64,000 bases of DNA from JBBSEX01 sp038239345 (GTDB lineage Bacteria; Acidobacteriota; Terriglobia; Bryobacterales; Bryobacteraceae). Below are positions 18,417-27,606 of the stretch, piece by piece (the stretch's first letter is position 1; the number at the start of each line of letters is the position of its first letter). The translations under genes and the position numbers were made by a program. A model generated the notes under the pieces. The model made no database searches and was not told the DNA's origin. It was given only the letters and a program-made list of their open reading frames with translations. The DNA lies in NCBI GenBank assembly GCA_038239345.1, contig JBBSEX010000005.1:186001-250000 (forward strand). Reading direction: 5' to 3'.

Positions 18417-21097
18417 GTTCCGCCCGCCGCTTCATAGTCGGTAATGAACTTCTTACTTGCCGGCCGGGCCCGCCAAAATTTCAAGACCTCTCGCCGTTTG
18501 GCTTCGGCTTTTGCAGATTCTTGCGTCTTGCCCGCCTTGGCATAGGCTGCAGCCATAAGGTGCAAGCGACGTGCTAGTAGCAGCGCATTTCGCAGAACCC
18601 TCTCCACCGAATCTCCGCCATACTGAATCTTCTCAAGCCAGGCGAGATGGATGGCAGCGGCTTCGGCGAATTTGCCTTCCGTCAGCGCTTGATCGGCCTC
18701 GGCCCTCGAAATGGCTTCCAGCAACATGCCAGGCGATTCCTGGTGTGCTGCTTTATAACTTTCTACAATCGCCTTCGATTCGGCAAGCCGTTTCTTCGCT
18801 TCCTGGAACCGCCCTACTTTCCGCAATGGGAAGGTCGATTCAGCCAATACGATCATCAGCGGTAAATCCCGGCTGGCCGCCTTCGCCGGCATTCCACGCA
18901 ACAACTCAATTGATTCGTCATAGATAAGCAGCGCCCTGCGCGGGTCTTTGTGCCGCAGGATGTTTCCATATTTCAGTGCTGCCGCCGCCGTGTTGTAACG
19001 CACCTGAACTTCCCGCGGATCCAGCAAACCCAACTCGCGGCCGTATTGCAACGATCGCTCGTACCAACCTTGCGCCGCGTCATATTGCCCGAGGCTTACA
19101 ATCCGATCCTCTTCGCCAACAACGTCCGCCATGGTGGAGTACGACGCCGCAAGATTCAAAGTTATCCGGACGTCCTTTTTTTGGTCTTTTGAAATCTCTT
19201 CCAGAATCGACACGTCCTGCTTGAGGGCTGCCAGCGCCCCGTCCAGATCGCCGTCCGCGCGCAATATTCGGGCATAGGAGGACAATGACGTCGATAGATT
19301 TCCACGATTCCCAAGCGTAGGCTGCACCGCCACTAATTTCTTCTGATACTGTACCGACTGTTCACTATATTTCCGCGCTTTTTCCGGCTGCTGCACATGA
19401 TTCAGTCCTATCGCGAGCGAGTCGAAGATGGTGCTTAGAAAGTCCCACCGCTCGGGATTATCCGGGGCGATTTGCTCATACTTCGGCATCAGCCGCTCAA
19501 GGTCGCCTAGCCTTACTTCCAGATCCTTTTCGTTCCGTTGCCCGTAGTCGATGCGCGATTGTGTCTCTACGGTAGAGATCAAGTCTCGTAGAACCGGCTC
19601 GCTGGCCGGAGCTGCCTTCCATGCATCGCGAAACAAAGCTTCCGCTTTCCGCAAACTAATCTGTGCATCGGCCGGCCTTCCGAGGTTTGTTCTGCGGAAA
19701 CCACCTTGAATATTAGCCACCTTGCGATATGCCAACGCCAACTCCGACTTCAGTGCAACATCGTTACCCGACTCGTTCGACAATTGCTCCAGATATTCGA
19801 GCGCGATTTTTACGATCCGCTCGCGCGCTTCCGTCGACCCGGGCAAGTTATCGATGCTTCCTTCCACTTTCAGTAATTTGTTGGCTAGCTGACGCACGGC
19901 CTCAAAACGCCGCCTCTCGATATCCCGCTCATGCAGCGTGATCAGCAATCCGGCGGCCAGAGTCACGATCGCAATCCCAACCGCGGTGGCGGGCACCCAG
20001 TGCCTCCGCAGACTACGACGGGCGACATACCACCAATTGCCTTGGCGCGCCCGAACGGGGCGATGATCAAGCCACGCCCGCAAGTCGGCTGCAAATTTGC
20101 CGGCGGTGGCGTATCGCTCTACTGGTTCTTTACGCATCGCTTTTAAAACGATGGCGTTCAAATCCTTATCCACCTCGGGATTCAGTTCACTTGGGCGCGT
20201 AACGGGCTTCTCGCAAATCGCCAGGGCTAGTTGCGACGGCGTCATTGACCCTGTAACTTGAAATGGTTCCACGCCAGCAAGCAGCCGGTAAAGAATCGCA
20301 CCCAGCGAGTAAATGTCAGTGGCAGTACCCACCGCTTCGCCGCGGATCTGTTCCGGACTCGCATATGTCGGGGTAAGCCGCCGTTCTCCATTCCCCGTCA
20401 TGTCACTGGCTTCGTCCATGAACTTGGCAATCCCGAAGTCCAGTAGCTTCGGCCGGCCGTCGTCACCGACCAGAATATTGCTGGGTTTAAGGTCGCGATG
20501 GGCGATTAGATTCTGATGCGCGTAATCCACCGCCGCGCATACTTCCAGCAATAGCTCCACCCGCTGCCTGATCGGTAACAGTTCGCAATACTTATCGATC
20601 GGTTCACCATCGACATATTCCATCGCCAGATAAGGCTGTCCGTCGTCGCGATGGCCGGCATCCACCAGATGGGTAATATTTGGGTGCGAGAGATTCGCCA
20701 GAATTTGCCGCTCTTGCAGGAAAAGCTGGCGCGCCTGGATGCCGTCCATGCCCAGACGGAGCATCTTTATCGCTACCTGTTGCCGCATCTCTCCGTCAAC
20801 GCGTTCGGCCAGATAAACAAAGCCCATACCGCCGCGCCCTATGGATCGCAGCAATTTATACGGACCGCAACGTCCTTTAACCCAAGGCTCATCGGACGCC
20901 CCGAAACTCGCCCCTACCGCCTGTTGAACGATTCCATGCAGAGGATTTACTTCCGCTTGATCGAAGGAAAGCAACGCCTCCACTTCACGTTGCAGCTCAG
21001 GCGCGACGGCGTGTTCGGCGTAATACTTTGCTCGATCGGCGGCATCTAGATCGATGACGGCGTGGAAGACAGGGGCAACGTCCGGATTGGTATCCAT
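18413..21097 (-). CDS. Transmembrane Ser/Thr protein kinase with C-terminal TPR-like region
   Basis: The 894-residue protein has a protein kinase domain (residues about 70-350) with glycine loop GRGGMGFVY, Lys in VAIKML, catalytic HRDLKPSN and DFG. One transmembrane helix follows (TAVGIAIVTLAAGLLITL), then about 450 residues of TPR-like helices, presumably outside the cytoplasm. I prefer ATG 21097 over the upstream TTG 21133, because a promoter (TTGTCT, 17 bp, TACACT) lies between the two and the upstream codon sits just behind a terminator. It follows an ECF sigma gene, a pairing common in Acidobacteria and Planctomycetes. Substrates are unknown. Confidence 0.9.
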   Translation of the reverse strand: MDTNPDVAPVFHAVIDLDAADRAKYYAEHAVAPELQREVEALLSFDQAEVNPLHGIVQQAVGASFGASDEPWVKGRCGPYKLLRSIGRGGMGFVYLAERVDGEMRQQVAIKMLRLGMDGIQARQLFLQERQILANLSHPNITHLVDAGHRDDGQPYLAMEYVDGEPIDKYCELLPIRQRVELLLEVCAAVDYAHQNLIAHRDLKPSNILVGDDGRPKLLDFGIAKFMDEASDMTGNGERRLTPTYASPEQIRGEAVGTATDIYSLGAILYRLLAGVEPFQVTGSMTPSQLALAICEKPVTRPSELNPEVDKDLNAIVLKAMRKEPVERYATAGKFAADLRAWLDHRPVRARQGNWWYVARRSLRRHWVPATAVGIAIVTLAAGLLITLHERDIERRRFEAVRQLANKLLKVEGSIDNLPGSTEARERIVKIALEYLEQLSNESGNDVALKSELALAYRKVANIQGGFRRTNLGRPADAQISLRKAEALFRDAWKAAPASEPVLRDLISTVETQSRIDYGQRNEKDLEVRLGDLERLMPKYEQIAPDNPERWDFLSTIFDSLAIGLNHVQQPEKARKYSEQSVQYQKKLVAVQPTLGNRGNLSTSLSSYARILRADGDLDGALAALKQDVSILEEISKDQKKDVRITLNLAASYSTMADVVGEEDRIVSLGQYDAAQGWYERSLQYGRELGLLDPREVQVRYNTAAAALKYGNILRHKDPRRALLIYDESIELLRGMPAKAASRDLPLMIVLAESTFPLRKVGRFQEAKKRLAESKAIVESYKAAHQESPGMLLEAISRAEADQALTEGKFAEAAAIHLAWLEKIQYGGDSVERVLRNALLLARRLHLMAAAYAKAGKTQESAKAEAKRREVLKFWRARPASKKFITDYEAAGGT

Positions 21098-21109
21098 TTC
21101 GCAGGGTCC

Positions 21110-21138
21110 AGTGTATACGCGCTTCTCCGGCAAGACAA
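21110..21138 (-). promoter_or_regulatory. Promoter of the kinase-TPR gene
   Basis: On the minus strand TTGTCT and TACACT are separated by exactly 17 bp, and TACACT ends 12 nt before ATG 21097. It lies directly after the sigma gene's terminator, giving the kinase its own promoter. Confidence 0.55.
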
Positions 21139-21142
21139 ACGG

Positions 21143-21166
21143 AAAAAAGCGCGCAATGTTGCACGC
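21143..21166 (-). terminator. Intrinsic terminator between sigma factor and kinase genes
   Basis: On the minus strand, immediately after the sigma factor TAA, GCGTGCA and TGCGCGC form a 7-bp stem (one G-T pair) around ACAT, followed by six T. This is a compact rho-independent terminator inside an apparent two-gene operon. Confidence 0.7.
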
Positions 21167-21736
21167 TTATTCGGGCTTGGAAAGCGAGCGCTTCAGAATT
21201 GCTTCCGCCAGCCGCTGGTCCCGGCTCACCGTGGACGCCGAGATATTCAGCAGCTCCGCGATTTCCAGTCCGCTCAACCCCCCGAAATAGTGGAGTTCGA
21301 TAATCTGCGCCAAACGCGGATTGTCTTTCGCCAGACTAGTCAGTGCCTGATCTAAAATCAGGAAATCCTCAATCTGGTTGGGCGCTCCATCGCGATCGGT
21401 ATCCAGTTCCACCGGCAGCGCTCCACCGCCGCGCTTGGCTGAACATTGAGCGCGAGAACGGTCCACCAACACTTGGCGCATCACCTGTGCGGCTAAGGCG
21501 TAGAAATGCTTTCGGCCATTGTACGTATCGCTCTGATTGGTAAGCCGGATATAAGCTTCATGCACCAAAGCCGTCGGCTGCAGCGTCCCATTGGGCGATT
21601 GGCGCAGATACTTCTCGGCAATCCGGTGGAGCTCCGAATAGATTAGCTTAGACAGCTTCTCGAAGGAGCCGGGATCCCCCTGTTGCCATTCGTTCAGGAG
21701 CTTGGTAACGACGCCAGGCGCCTCAAAATCGACCAC
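21167..21736 (-). CDS. ECF-like RNA polymerase sigma factor (Sig-70_X6 type)
   Basis: The 189-residue protein has sigma-70 region 2 (SELHRIAEKYLRQ, LVHEAYIRL, HFYALAAQVMRQVLVDRSRA) and a region 4 helix-turn-helix (LSGLEIAELLNISASTVSRDQRLAEA). It fits the ECF-like family expanded in Solibacter and Planctomycetes (TIGR02999 type). No anti-sigma gene is adjacent; the neighbouring Ser/Thr kinase may control it instead, as proposed for such pairs. It starts with GTG, with TAGCAT 6 nt upstream, suggesting a leaderless message. The upstream neighbour on this strand is the ADOP permease, ending 22 bp away. Confidence 0.92.
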   Translation of the reverse strand: MVDFEAPGVVTKLLNEWQQGDPGSFEKLSKLIYSELHRIAEKYLRQSPNGTLQPTALVHEAYIRLTNQSDTYNGRKHFYALAAQVMRQVLVDRSRAQCSAKRGGGALPVELDTDRDGAPNQIEDFLILDQALTSLAKDNPRLAQIIELHYFGGLSGLEIAELLNISASTVSRDQRLAEAILKRSLSKPE

Positions 21737-21758
21737 CCTAGGATGCTACCACGCCGGC

Positions 21759-24224
21759 CTACTCCGATCGGAGCGCAGCCATTGGATCGAGCATTGATGC
21801 GCGCCGCGCCGGCAGAAAACTCGCAATCGCCGCGATCGCCGCCAGCAGCCCAGCCGCTATAAACAAGGTCCACGGATCGTACGGCTCTAGTCCAAACAGT
21901 ACGGAGCGGATGCCGCGTCCCGCCGCTAACGCCATCGCCGTTCCCACAGTCACCCCGATCAACAGCATGCGGCCCGCTTCGCGCATCACCATTGCCACAA
22001 TCTGCGTTCGCCCGGCACCTAGCGCGACGCGCACCCCAATCTCGTTGCGACGTTTGGAAACCATGTATGCAATCACTCCGTAGAGCCCGATGGTCGCCAG
22101 CACCGCCGCCAGCAAACCAAAGAAACCTGCCAGCATTGCCATAAGCCGCTCACGTAGCAAGCCTCCGCGCACCATTCCCTGAAAATCACGCAGCTCCATG
22201 ATCATGTTCGGGTGGTTCCCGGCAAGGGTGTGCTTCACCATATTCATCACCATTAGAGGATTCAAATCAGAGTGAATCATGATCGCCGTATAGGCTTGCG
22301 GGTCGGGTAGTTGAGAATCGGGCGCAAAAGCCATCGCCGGAATGCTATCGCGCAGATTGTTGTACTGCGTGTCCGGAATCACTCCGACAATCTCATAGAT
22401 AGTCTCCGGATATTGCGGCTCGGGGCTGGTTCGCAGAGTCTTTCCGATCGGGCTCGCGCCGGCTGCAAACTGCCGGGCGAAAGCTTTATTGACGATGGCC
22501 ACCCGGGGCGACGACGCCGTATCACTGTCTTTAAATTCCCTGCCGCCCAACAGCGGAATCCCCATCGTTTGAAAATATGTTGGACTCACCCAAGTAAATT
22601 TCGACGAACCTTCCGTAGCGCCAACCTGTATTCCATGTGTCCAACTGCCTCCCACCAGTGGAGGATTCGTAGTCGTCGCGCAATCAAGCACGCCCGGAAC
22701 CGCGCGGATCTCACTCCATAGCGTTCGTCTACATTCGCTCCGGCGTTCCGGAACGATGTGGTTATCCTCAAATCCAATGAACGCAATGGTGATGCCCGCC
22801 TCCCGCATCCCAGGGTCGAAACGAACCAGATTCCAGAAACTGCGAACGAATAACAGCGCGCCGACAAGCAACATCGTCGATAGTGAAATCTGCGTCACCA
22901 CAATCAACCTCTGGAGTGAGAAACGCTCCCGGCTGCCGGTCATCCCACGTCCACCCGCCTTCATCGCTGTACCGGGGTCGATGGCGGAAGCTCGTAAGGC
23001 TGGCACAGCCCCAAACACCACGCAAGTCACCGCCGTAACTGCCGCGGCAAATAGAAGCACCCGCCAATCGAGCCCAACGGCTAAATGCACGGCGTCGTTT
23101 TCACTTGAAATGGACCACACTAGAATGCGGCTCAGCCCTTGGGCCAGCACAAGTCCGGCGGCAGCACCGAGCCCTGCCAACAGCGCGCTTTCCACCAGCA
23201 GTTGCCTGATCAGACGAACTCGTGATGCGCCCAACGCCAACCGCACCGCTATCTCCCGCTCTCGCGTGCTTGCTCGTGCCAGCATCAAACTCGCCAGATT
23301 CGCGCAAGCGATCAACAACACCATCCCCGTGATCGCCAGCAGCAGCCACAATGACGATTGGTAGGATTGCCGCAGCCAACTTACGCCCTGCGCCGCCGGG
23401 TACGCCGCTAGCCTCGACTCCTTATACCGCTCGATGCTCTTCGCCGCATATCCCGCCGGAGCGGTTGCTTCGAAGATACCGGGGCTGCTAGCGTCCAGAC
23501 GAGCAGTCGCCTGTGGTAGCTTCCACCCGCCCTGTAAACGGCCAATTACCGAGAGCTCGAACTGGTCGCGGCGCATCTCCTTGGGACGGCAAAATGGGAT
23601 CGCGATTTCAAAGCTCTCCCCCACCGCCAGTCCGAAAAATTCCGGAGGTGTCACGCCAATCACTTCCACCAGATGACCGTCCAACATCAGCTTGCTAGCG
23701 GAGCTCAATTCCCGTCCACCCATCTGACTCTGCCAATATGCGTAGCTGACGATTGCTCGTGTTGCCGGGCACGCGTTTGCTTCATCCACGGGAAGCAACA
23801 ACCGCCCGCGATAGGGCAGAACGCCCAGGACTGTAAAGAATTCGCCACTTACATTCAGCCCCTGCCTGCGTCGTGCCGATTCCCCCGTGCCTACGCGGAA
23901 AGCGTCCGGTTTCCAGGCAAATACGCCGGAAAAGCCTTCGTGGTGATCGCGTAATTGCTCCCAAAGCGGGCGTGTCAATTCGCTATAGGCGCCGTTGACC
24001 AGACCGAATCCCTTGTTGCCGCCGACTATGCGGATCTCCGCCAGTTGCTGTGGATTTTGAACCGGCAGGCTCCGCAATCCCACGGCATCCAGCAACTGAA
24101 AGATTGCCGCATTGGCCCCAATTCCCAGCCCAAGGGAGGCAATGGCCACGCATGCAAATCCAGGATTGAGCCGCAAAATCCGCGCACCGTGGCGCACATC
24201 TTGCCAGAGGTCTCCGATGTTCAT
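21759..24224 (-). CDS. ADOP-family ABC transporter permease (acidobacterial duplicated orphan permease)
   Basis: The 821-residue protein has the ADOP layout: an N-terminal MacB-like half (first helix LNPGFACVAIASLGLGIGANAAIF, FSGVFAWKPD, YWQSQMGG), a central FtsX helix set containing CANLASLMLARASTREREIAVRLALGASR, a second periplasmic domain (YFQTMGIPLLGGREF) and a C-terminal FtsX set (VGVRVALGAGRTQIV, SFLPARRASMLDPMAALR). These permeases are MacB-like, lack an adjacent ATPase gene and are numerous in Acidobacteria; their substrates are unknown. No PadR regulator, a frequent companion, is found here. GAGAGGGAA about 10 nt before ATG serves as ribosome-binding site. Confidence 0.93.
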   Translation of the reverse strand: MNIGDLWQDVRHGARILRLNPGFACVAIASLGLGIGANAAIFQLLDAVGLRSLPVQNPQQLAEIRIVGGNKGFGLVNGAYSELTRPLWEQLRDHHEGFSGVFAWKPDAFRVGTGESARRRQGLNVSGEFFTVLGVLPYRGRLLLPVDEANACPATRAIVSYAYWQSQMGGRELSSASKLMLDGHLVEVIGVTPPEFFGLAVGESFEIAIPFCRPKEMRRDQFELSVIGRLQGGWKLPQATARLDASSPGIFEATAPAGYAAKSIERYKESRLAAYPAAQGVSWLRQSYQSSLWLLLAITGMVLLIACANLASLMLARASTREREIAVRLALGASRVRLIRQLLVESALLAGLGAAAGLVLAQGLSRILVWSISSENDAVHLAVGLDWRVLLFAAAVTAVTCVVFGAVPALRASAIDPGTAMKAGGRGMTGSRERFSLQRLIVVTQISLSTMLLVGALLFVRSFWNLVRFDPGMREAGITIAFIGFEDNHIVPERRSECRRTLWSEIRAVPGVLDCATTTNPPLVGGSWTHGIQVGATEGSSKFTWVSPTYFQTMGIPLLGGREFKDSDTASSPRVAIVNKAFARQFAAGASPIGKTLRTSPEPQYPETIYEIVGVIPDTQYNNLRDSIPAMAFAPDSQLPDPQAYTAIMIHSDLNPLMVMNMVKHTLAGNHPNMIMELRDFQGMVRGGLLRERLMAMLAGFFGLLAAVLATIGLYGVIAYMVSKRRNEIGVRVALGAGRTQIVAMVMREAGRMLLIGVTVGTAMALAAGRGIRSVLFGLEPYDPWTLFIAAGLLAAIAAIASFLPARRASMLDPMAALRSE

Positions 24225-24300
24225 GGCGAAAGTTCCCTCTCGCCATCATATACAACCGTTTTGAAAAATAGTTACCGCGTAACGTAACTCGCGAATCGGC

Positions 24301-25353
24301 TTACCACTGCACTTCGGTGGCCCGCGAAAAGCGTGTCATCGAGCGAGACTCCCCTTCGATGTGGGTAAATACCGATTGAATGGCGACTCGGCCTGGACCG
24401 ATCAGCCGCAGCCACAAATAGCGGTTCCCCCAGGATGTCCAAAAACTGGAAAATCCCGTGCTTGGCCGCTCGAAATGCAAGTGCATCTGGACTGTCGGCT
24501 CTTTAAAGATCAGCGCCGTTGGCTTCACCAGGATCGTTTCCCCGGGACCGAGCTCGCGCACGAATGTATTGCCGCCGGCATGCAGCAACAGCAGGCCCGG
24601 TACTTGTGGAGCAAAAAATCGGTCCATGAACATCCCAATGGGATAGTGCGTTTCCGTCTCATCGCCATTGCGCGTTGTGAACCAGACATCGGTTGAAAAC
24701 CAATCGTATTGCACCGGTCCCGACGCGGCAAGAAACAGATGCTCCTTCACATCGATCGCCTGCCCCGGTTGCAACGGCAGCGCGATCAACTCACCGGGCT
24801 CGTCTCGCGAAAAAGCGATGTGTCCCGGCCCTTGCGCCTGTGTCATGATCAACGGCATGCCCGCGAACAGGCGCTTCCATGCGCCCTTCAACGGCATGGT
24901 CGTGATGGCCACTTGCGCATCCTTCCAGAGCAGAACATGATGCGCGAAGTAGACGCTATCTTGCGGCGAGAGGTTCATGTCGGCCACCGGAACGTAGGTT
25001 CCCTCAATCTGGCAGAACGAGTCGCCGAACTGCAGCTTCGCCATATCTTTGCGGCCCGGCAACTGGCCCCATCCCGATTGCCCGGCGCCCTGCGGTACTT
25101 CCATCGTGGCTCCGCAGCGCGGGCAACTGGGCAAGCGTGCGTCGACTATCGCGTTACACCATGGACACTGCGCGGGTCGTGGCGCGGAATGTTCTACCCG
25201 AGCCTGCGACAGATGACGCACCTGTTGCACCACCTCTGGTTCCGCCGGTACCGGCATCGCCGGAACAATCGCCTTCGGCCCGGCATTAGCGCCGCATGAC
25301 GGGCAGAAGTTAGCGCCCTCGCGCATTTGAGTCCCACAATTAACGCAAAACAT
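24301..25353 (-). CDS. AIM24-family protein with two N-terminal zinc ribbons
   Basis: The 350-residue protein starts with two zinc ribbons (CVNCG..CPSCG near residues 4-20 and CPWCN..CPRCG near 64-80), then an AIM24/TIGR00266-like beta domain (residues about 105-345) with MAKLQFGDSFCQIEGTYVPV, VYFAHHVLLWKD and RIGP-type turns GPGHIAFSRDEPGELIALPL. AIM24 proteins are beta-rich and of unclear role; bacterial members are sometimes linked to membrane or stress functions. It is the downstream member of a tandem pair, 9 bp after its paralogue. Confidence 0.82.
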   Translation of the reverse strand: MFCVNCGTQMREGANFCPSCGANAGPKAIVPAMPVPAEPEVVQQVRHLSQARVEHSAPRPAQCPWCNAIVDARLPSCPRCGATMEVPQGAGQSGWGQLPGRKDMAKLQFGDSFCQIEGTYVPVADMNLSPQDSVYFAHHVLLWKDAQVAITTMPLKGAWKRLFAGMPLIMTQAQGPGHIAFSRDEPGELIALPLQPGQAIDVKEHLFLAASGPVQYDWFSTDVWFTTRNGDETETHYPIGMFMDRFFAPQVPGLLLLHAGGNTFVRELGPGETILVKPTALIFKEPTVQMHLHFERPSTGFSSFWTSWGNRYLWLRLIGPGRVAIQSVFTHIEGESRSMTRFSRATEVQW

Positions 25354-25362
25354 AGGGCTCCT

Positions 25363-26190
25363 CTAATCCGTCTTGTGATGCATATACATCGACTGTATTC
25401 CAAGGCGGCCGGGCCCGGTCATCCTCGCCAAACTCATCCGGTTCCCGCCGAAAAAGCCGGTAGTCAACTGCTGGAATTCAACCTGCATCGTGACCGATGA
25501 ATCTTTGTAGAGAAACGCACCGGGTTCCACCATAATGCTCTCGCCCGGCGCCAGCCGCCGCTCGAAAACATTCCCGTAACCGTGCAGGATTAGCAGCCCA
25601 GGCGCGCCCGTGGTGATGAACCGATCCATGTACATGCCTTGACCGCCGAAGAGGATATTGGTCAGTCCTTTAACCCGTATGAAGTCGTAACCGATCTGAT
25701 GGGAGGCCAGAAGGAATGCATGTTCGCGAACGTCCAGTTCCATCCCTGGATGCAGAGGGAGCAGCACCAACTCGCCTGTGGCATCACGGGAAAAGGCGAT
25801 GCGCCCAGGACCCGTGGCGACGCTGATGATGAACGGCATTCCAGCGAATGCCCGCTTCAATCCACCGGATAAAGACATTACCGTCAACGGAACGCTTTCA
25901 TCTTTCCAGAGCATCACATGATGTTCGAAGAAAATAGAATCGCCCGGTCCAACATTGATCTCGGCAACCGGAACGATCTCCCCTTCCACTTGGCAAGTGC
26001 TGGAGCTGAACTGGACCTTCGTCATATCCCGAATCCGCGGTGCCTCCCGCCAGCCCGATTCACTAACCAGATTGCGAACATCCAACGGCGCGCCGCAGGC
26101 CCAGCAGGATAGCGAGTTCTTCTCGTTCATGCTCTGGCACCACTGGCATTGGATACGCTCAAGCGGTTCGGCCGGTGGCCTGTCTGACAT
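25363..26190 (-). CDS. AIM24-family protein with one N-terminal zinc ribbon
   Basis: The 275-residue protein has one zinc ribbon (CQWCQ..CWACG, residues about 14-32) and an AIM24 domain with FSSSTCQVEGEIVPV, IFFEHHVMLWKDE, GPGRIAFSRDATGELVLLPL and MYMDRFITTGAPGLLILHGYGN. It is clearly paralogous to the next gene (positions 24301-25353), aligning along the whole AIM24 region. A good Shine-Dalgarno (AAGGAG) precedes ATG. The two zinc-ribbon AIM24 proteins probably form one transcript and perhaps a hetero-oligomer. Confidence 0.82.
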   Translation of the reverse strand: MSDRPPAEPLERIQCQWCQSMNEKNSLSCWACGAPLDVRNLVSESGWREAPRIRDMTKVQFSSSTCQVEGEIVPVAEINVGPGDSIFFEHHVMLWKDESVPLTVMSLSGGLKRAFAGMPFIISVATGPGRIAFSRDATGELVLLPLHPGMELDVREHAFLLASHQIGYDFIRVKGLTNILFGGQGMYMDRFITTGAPGLLILHGYGNVFERRLAPGESIMVEPGAFLYKDSSVTMQVEFQQLTTGFFGGNRMSLARMTGPGRLGIQSMYMHHKTD

Positions 26191-26288
26191 AGACGCTCCT
26201 TGCGGAGCTGGATAGCGCCGCGAGAGACATTATAGCGAGCGCCGCGCAAAATTCCTTTCGCGATTCCGTTTGTTCTGGATGAGGTGAT

Positions 26289-26846
26289 ATGGAACGTTTG
26301 AAGTATCGAATCCCCGATGAGCCGAACTATGCAACGTATCTGGATCAAATCCCCTGCAAGCTGAGCGTGCCCCATGCCATGGCTAGCCTTGGCGAACTAT
26401 GGATGCAGGGCATCGGCGCGGACGAATTCCCTCCTGTCATTTGCGGCGAAGTGGTGAATCATTGGTTTCGTCTCGGCGCGGGATATGTAGACGGGCACCC
26501 TCGGGAACGCACGGCAATAGGCTTCTCATTGGGGGCTGTGATGGGCGCGGATCGCAGGCAAGGCCATGTGGTGGCTCGCTACTTCTGGCAGACGCCCATG
26601 TTGACGAATGCCTTTGACGATCGACCCTGGCGAGAAGCGCAGGATGGCTTCAATGCAGGATTGCTGGCCGGTTACGTTCAGGGCCGTGAACTCAATTTTC
26701 AGCAGAGAAAAATCTTGTGGGCATTTCTGGTCGGCCAGGTAACCTGTAAACCCGATCTTGCCACATCGCGCCAGTGGCACGACTCGGAGTGGAAACAATG
26801 GTACGAGACCGTAGCCGCCGTCTTCCGCCAGCACATCGCCGAATAG
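26289..26846 (+). CDS. Unidentified 185-residue soluble protein
   Basis: I do not recognise this family. The product has no signal peptide or membrane helix; it is rich in Trp, His and Arg, with features such as HWFRLGAGYVDGHPRERTAIG and WREAQDGFNAGLLAGYVQG, which could be amphipathic helices with Gly-rich turns. ATG 26289 has a strong Shine-Dalgarno (GAGGTGAT). It is divergent from the AIM24 pair (98 bp between them) and upstream of the lipid operon, to which it need not belong because a promoter precedes the next gene. Confidence 0.7.
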   Translation: MERLKYRIPDEPNYATYLDQIPCKLSVPHAMASLGELWMQGIGADEFPPVICGEVVNHWFRLGAGYVDGHPRERTAIGFSLGAVMGADRRQGHVVARYFWQTPMLTNAFDDRPWREAQDGFNAGLLAGYVQGRELNFQQRKILWAFLVGQVTCKPDLATSRQWHDSEWKQWYETVAAVFRQHIAE

Positions 26847-26891
26847 CCTGACAATACAGTGACCGCTTCACAGGTTGCTTTGCGCATGTTC

Positions 26892-26900
26892 TGTTATAGT
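26892..26900 (+). promoter_or_regulatory. Extended -10 promoter of the lipid operon
   Basis: TGT followed by TATAGT (26895-26900) forms an extended -10 element. Only 7 nt separate it from ATG 26908, so the message would start at or next to the start codon. Confidence 0.5.
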
Positions 26901-26907
26901 GACTCGC

Positions 26908-27606
26908 ATGCGCAGTGTGGTCCGCCGGCCGCTACAATCACGAAACACGCGCTGGGCGAAGGCAACCGCCGGTTTGTTGATTCGCCTCAGGGTTCAACCG
27001 AACCACATCTCGTTAATCAGCGTTGCGTTCGCGGCCACGGCAGGATTCTGTTTCTACCTCACTTCTCAGGCCAGTAACCTGCAACGTGCCGCCCTCTTTC
27101 TAGTGGCTGCCGGATGCATTCAGCTTCGGCTACTCTGCAATCTGCTGGACGGGATGGTGGCTATCGAAGGCGGCTTCGGCTCTCCCGCCGGCGAAGTTTA
27201 CAACGATTTTCCCGACCGTATTTCCGACGTTCTCATCCTCGCCCCGGCTGGCTATTCCATCGCCGGCATCGCCTGGGGCCGTGAGCTTGGCTGGATTACC
27301 GCCGTGCTCGCTCTGCTTTCCGCATACACTCGAGTACTCGGCGCGTCGCTTGGTTTGGCGCAGGATTTTTCGGGTCCCATGGCCAAGCCTCACCGGATGT
27401 TTGCTCTCGCCCTTGCCTGCCTGATCGCGGCGATGGAATCGCTTTTGTCCGATCACGTTTACGCGATTCTCGCCGGGCTGATCCTGATCGCCTTCGGAAC
27501 AGTTGTCACCATTTCCCGCCGCCTTGGGCATTCTCTCCGGCAACTGAGCCGCCCCTCACAGGAGGATGCGCATGGCTCCCCCAGCAGTGCCCGCACCGCC
27601 CGCTAA
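26908..27606 (+). CDS. Divergent CDP-alcohol phosphatidyltransferase, YnbA-like
   Basis: The 232-residue membrane protein belongs to the CDP-alcohol phosphatidyltransferase superfamily but deviates in the catalytic motif. The canonical D-x2-DG-x2-AR-x8-G-x3-D-x3-D is here N-x2-DG-x2-AI-x8-G-x3-N-x3-D (segments NLLDGMVAIEGG and GEVYNDFPDR). So two Asp are Asn and the Arg is Ile, with spacing kept. It likely moves an alcohol head group onto, or off, CDP-diacylglycerol. ATG 26908 is preferred to an upstream in-frame start at 26875 that lies before the promoter. It is followed by hydrolase-methyltransferase, phosphatase, acyltransferase and CdsA genes, the set found in E. coli ynbABCD. Confidence 0.8.
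   Translation: MRSVVRRPLQSRNTRWAKATAGLLIRLRVQPNHISLISVAFAATAGFCFYLTSQASNLQRAALFLVAAGCIQLRLLCNLLDGMVAIEGGFGSPAGEVYNDFPDRISDVLILAPAGYSIAGIAWGRELGWITAVLALLSAYTRVLGASLGLAQDFSGPMAKPHRMFALALACLIAAMESLLSDHVYAILAGLILIAFGTVVTISRRLGHSLRQLSRPSQEDAHGSPSSARTAR

Noticed and set aside
21098..21133. TTG 21133 as start of the kinase-TPR gene
   Set aside because: The extension covers the -35 to -10 region of a promoter and lies 10 nt behind a terminator; ATG 21097 is simpler.
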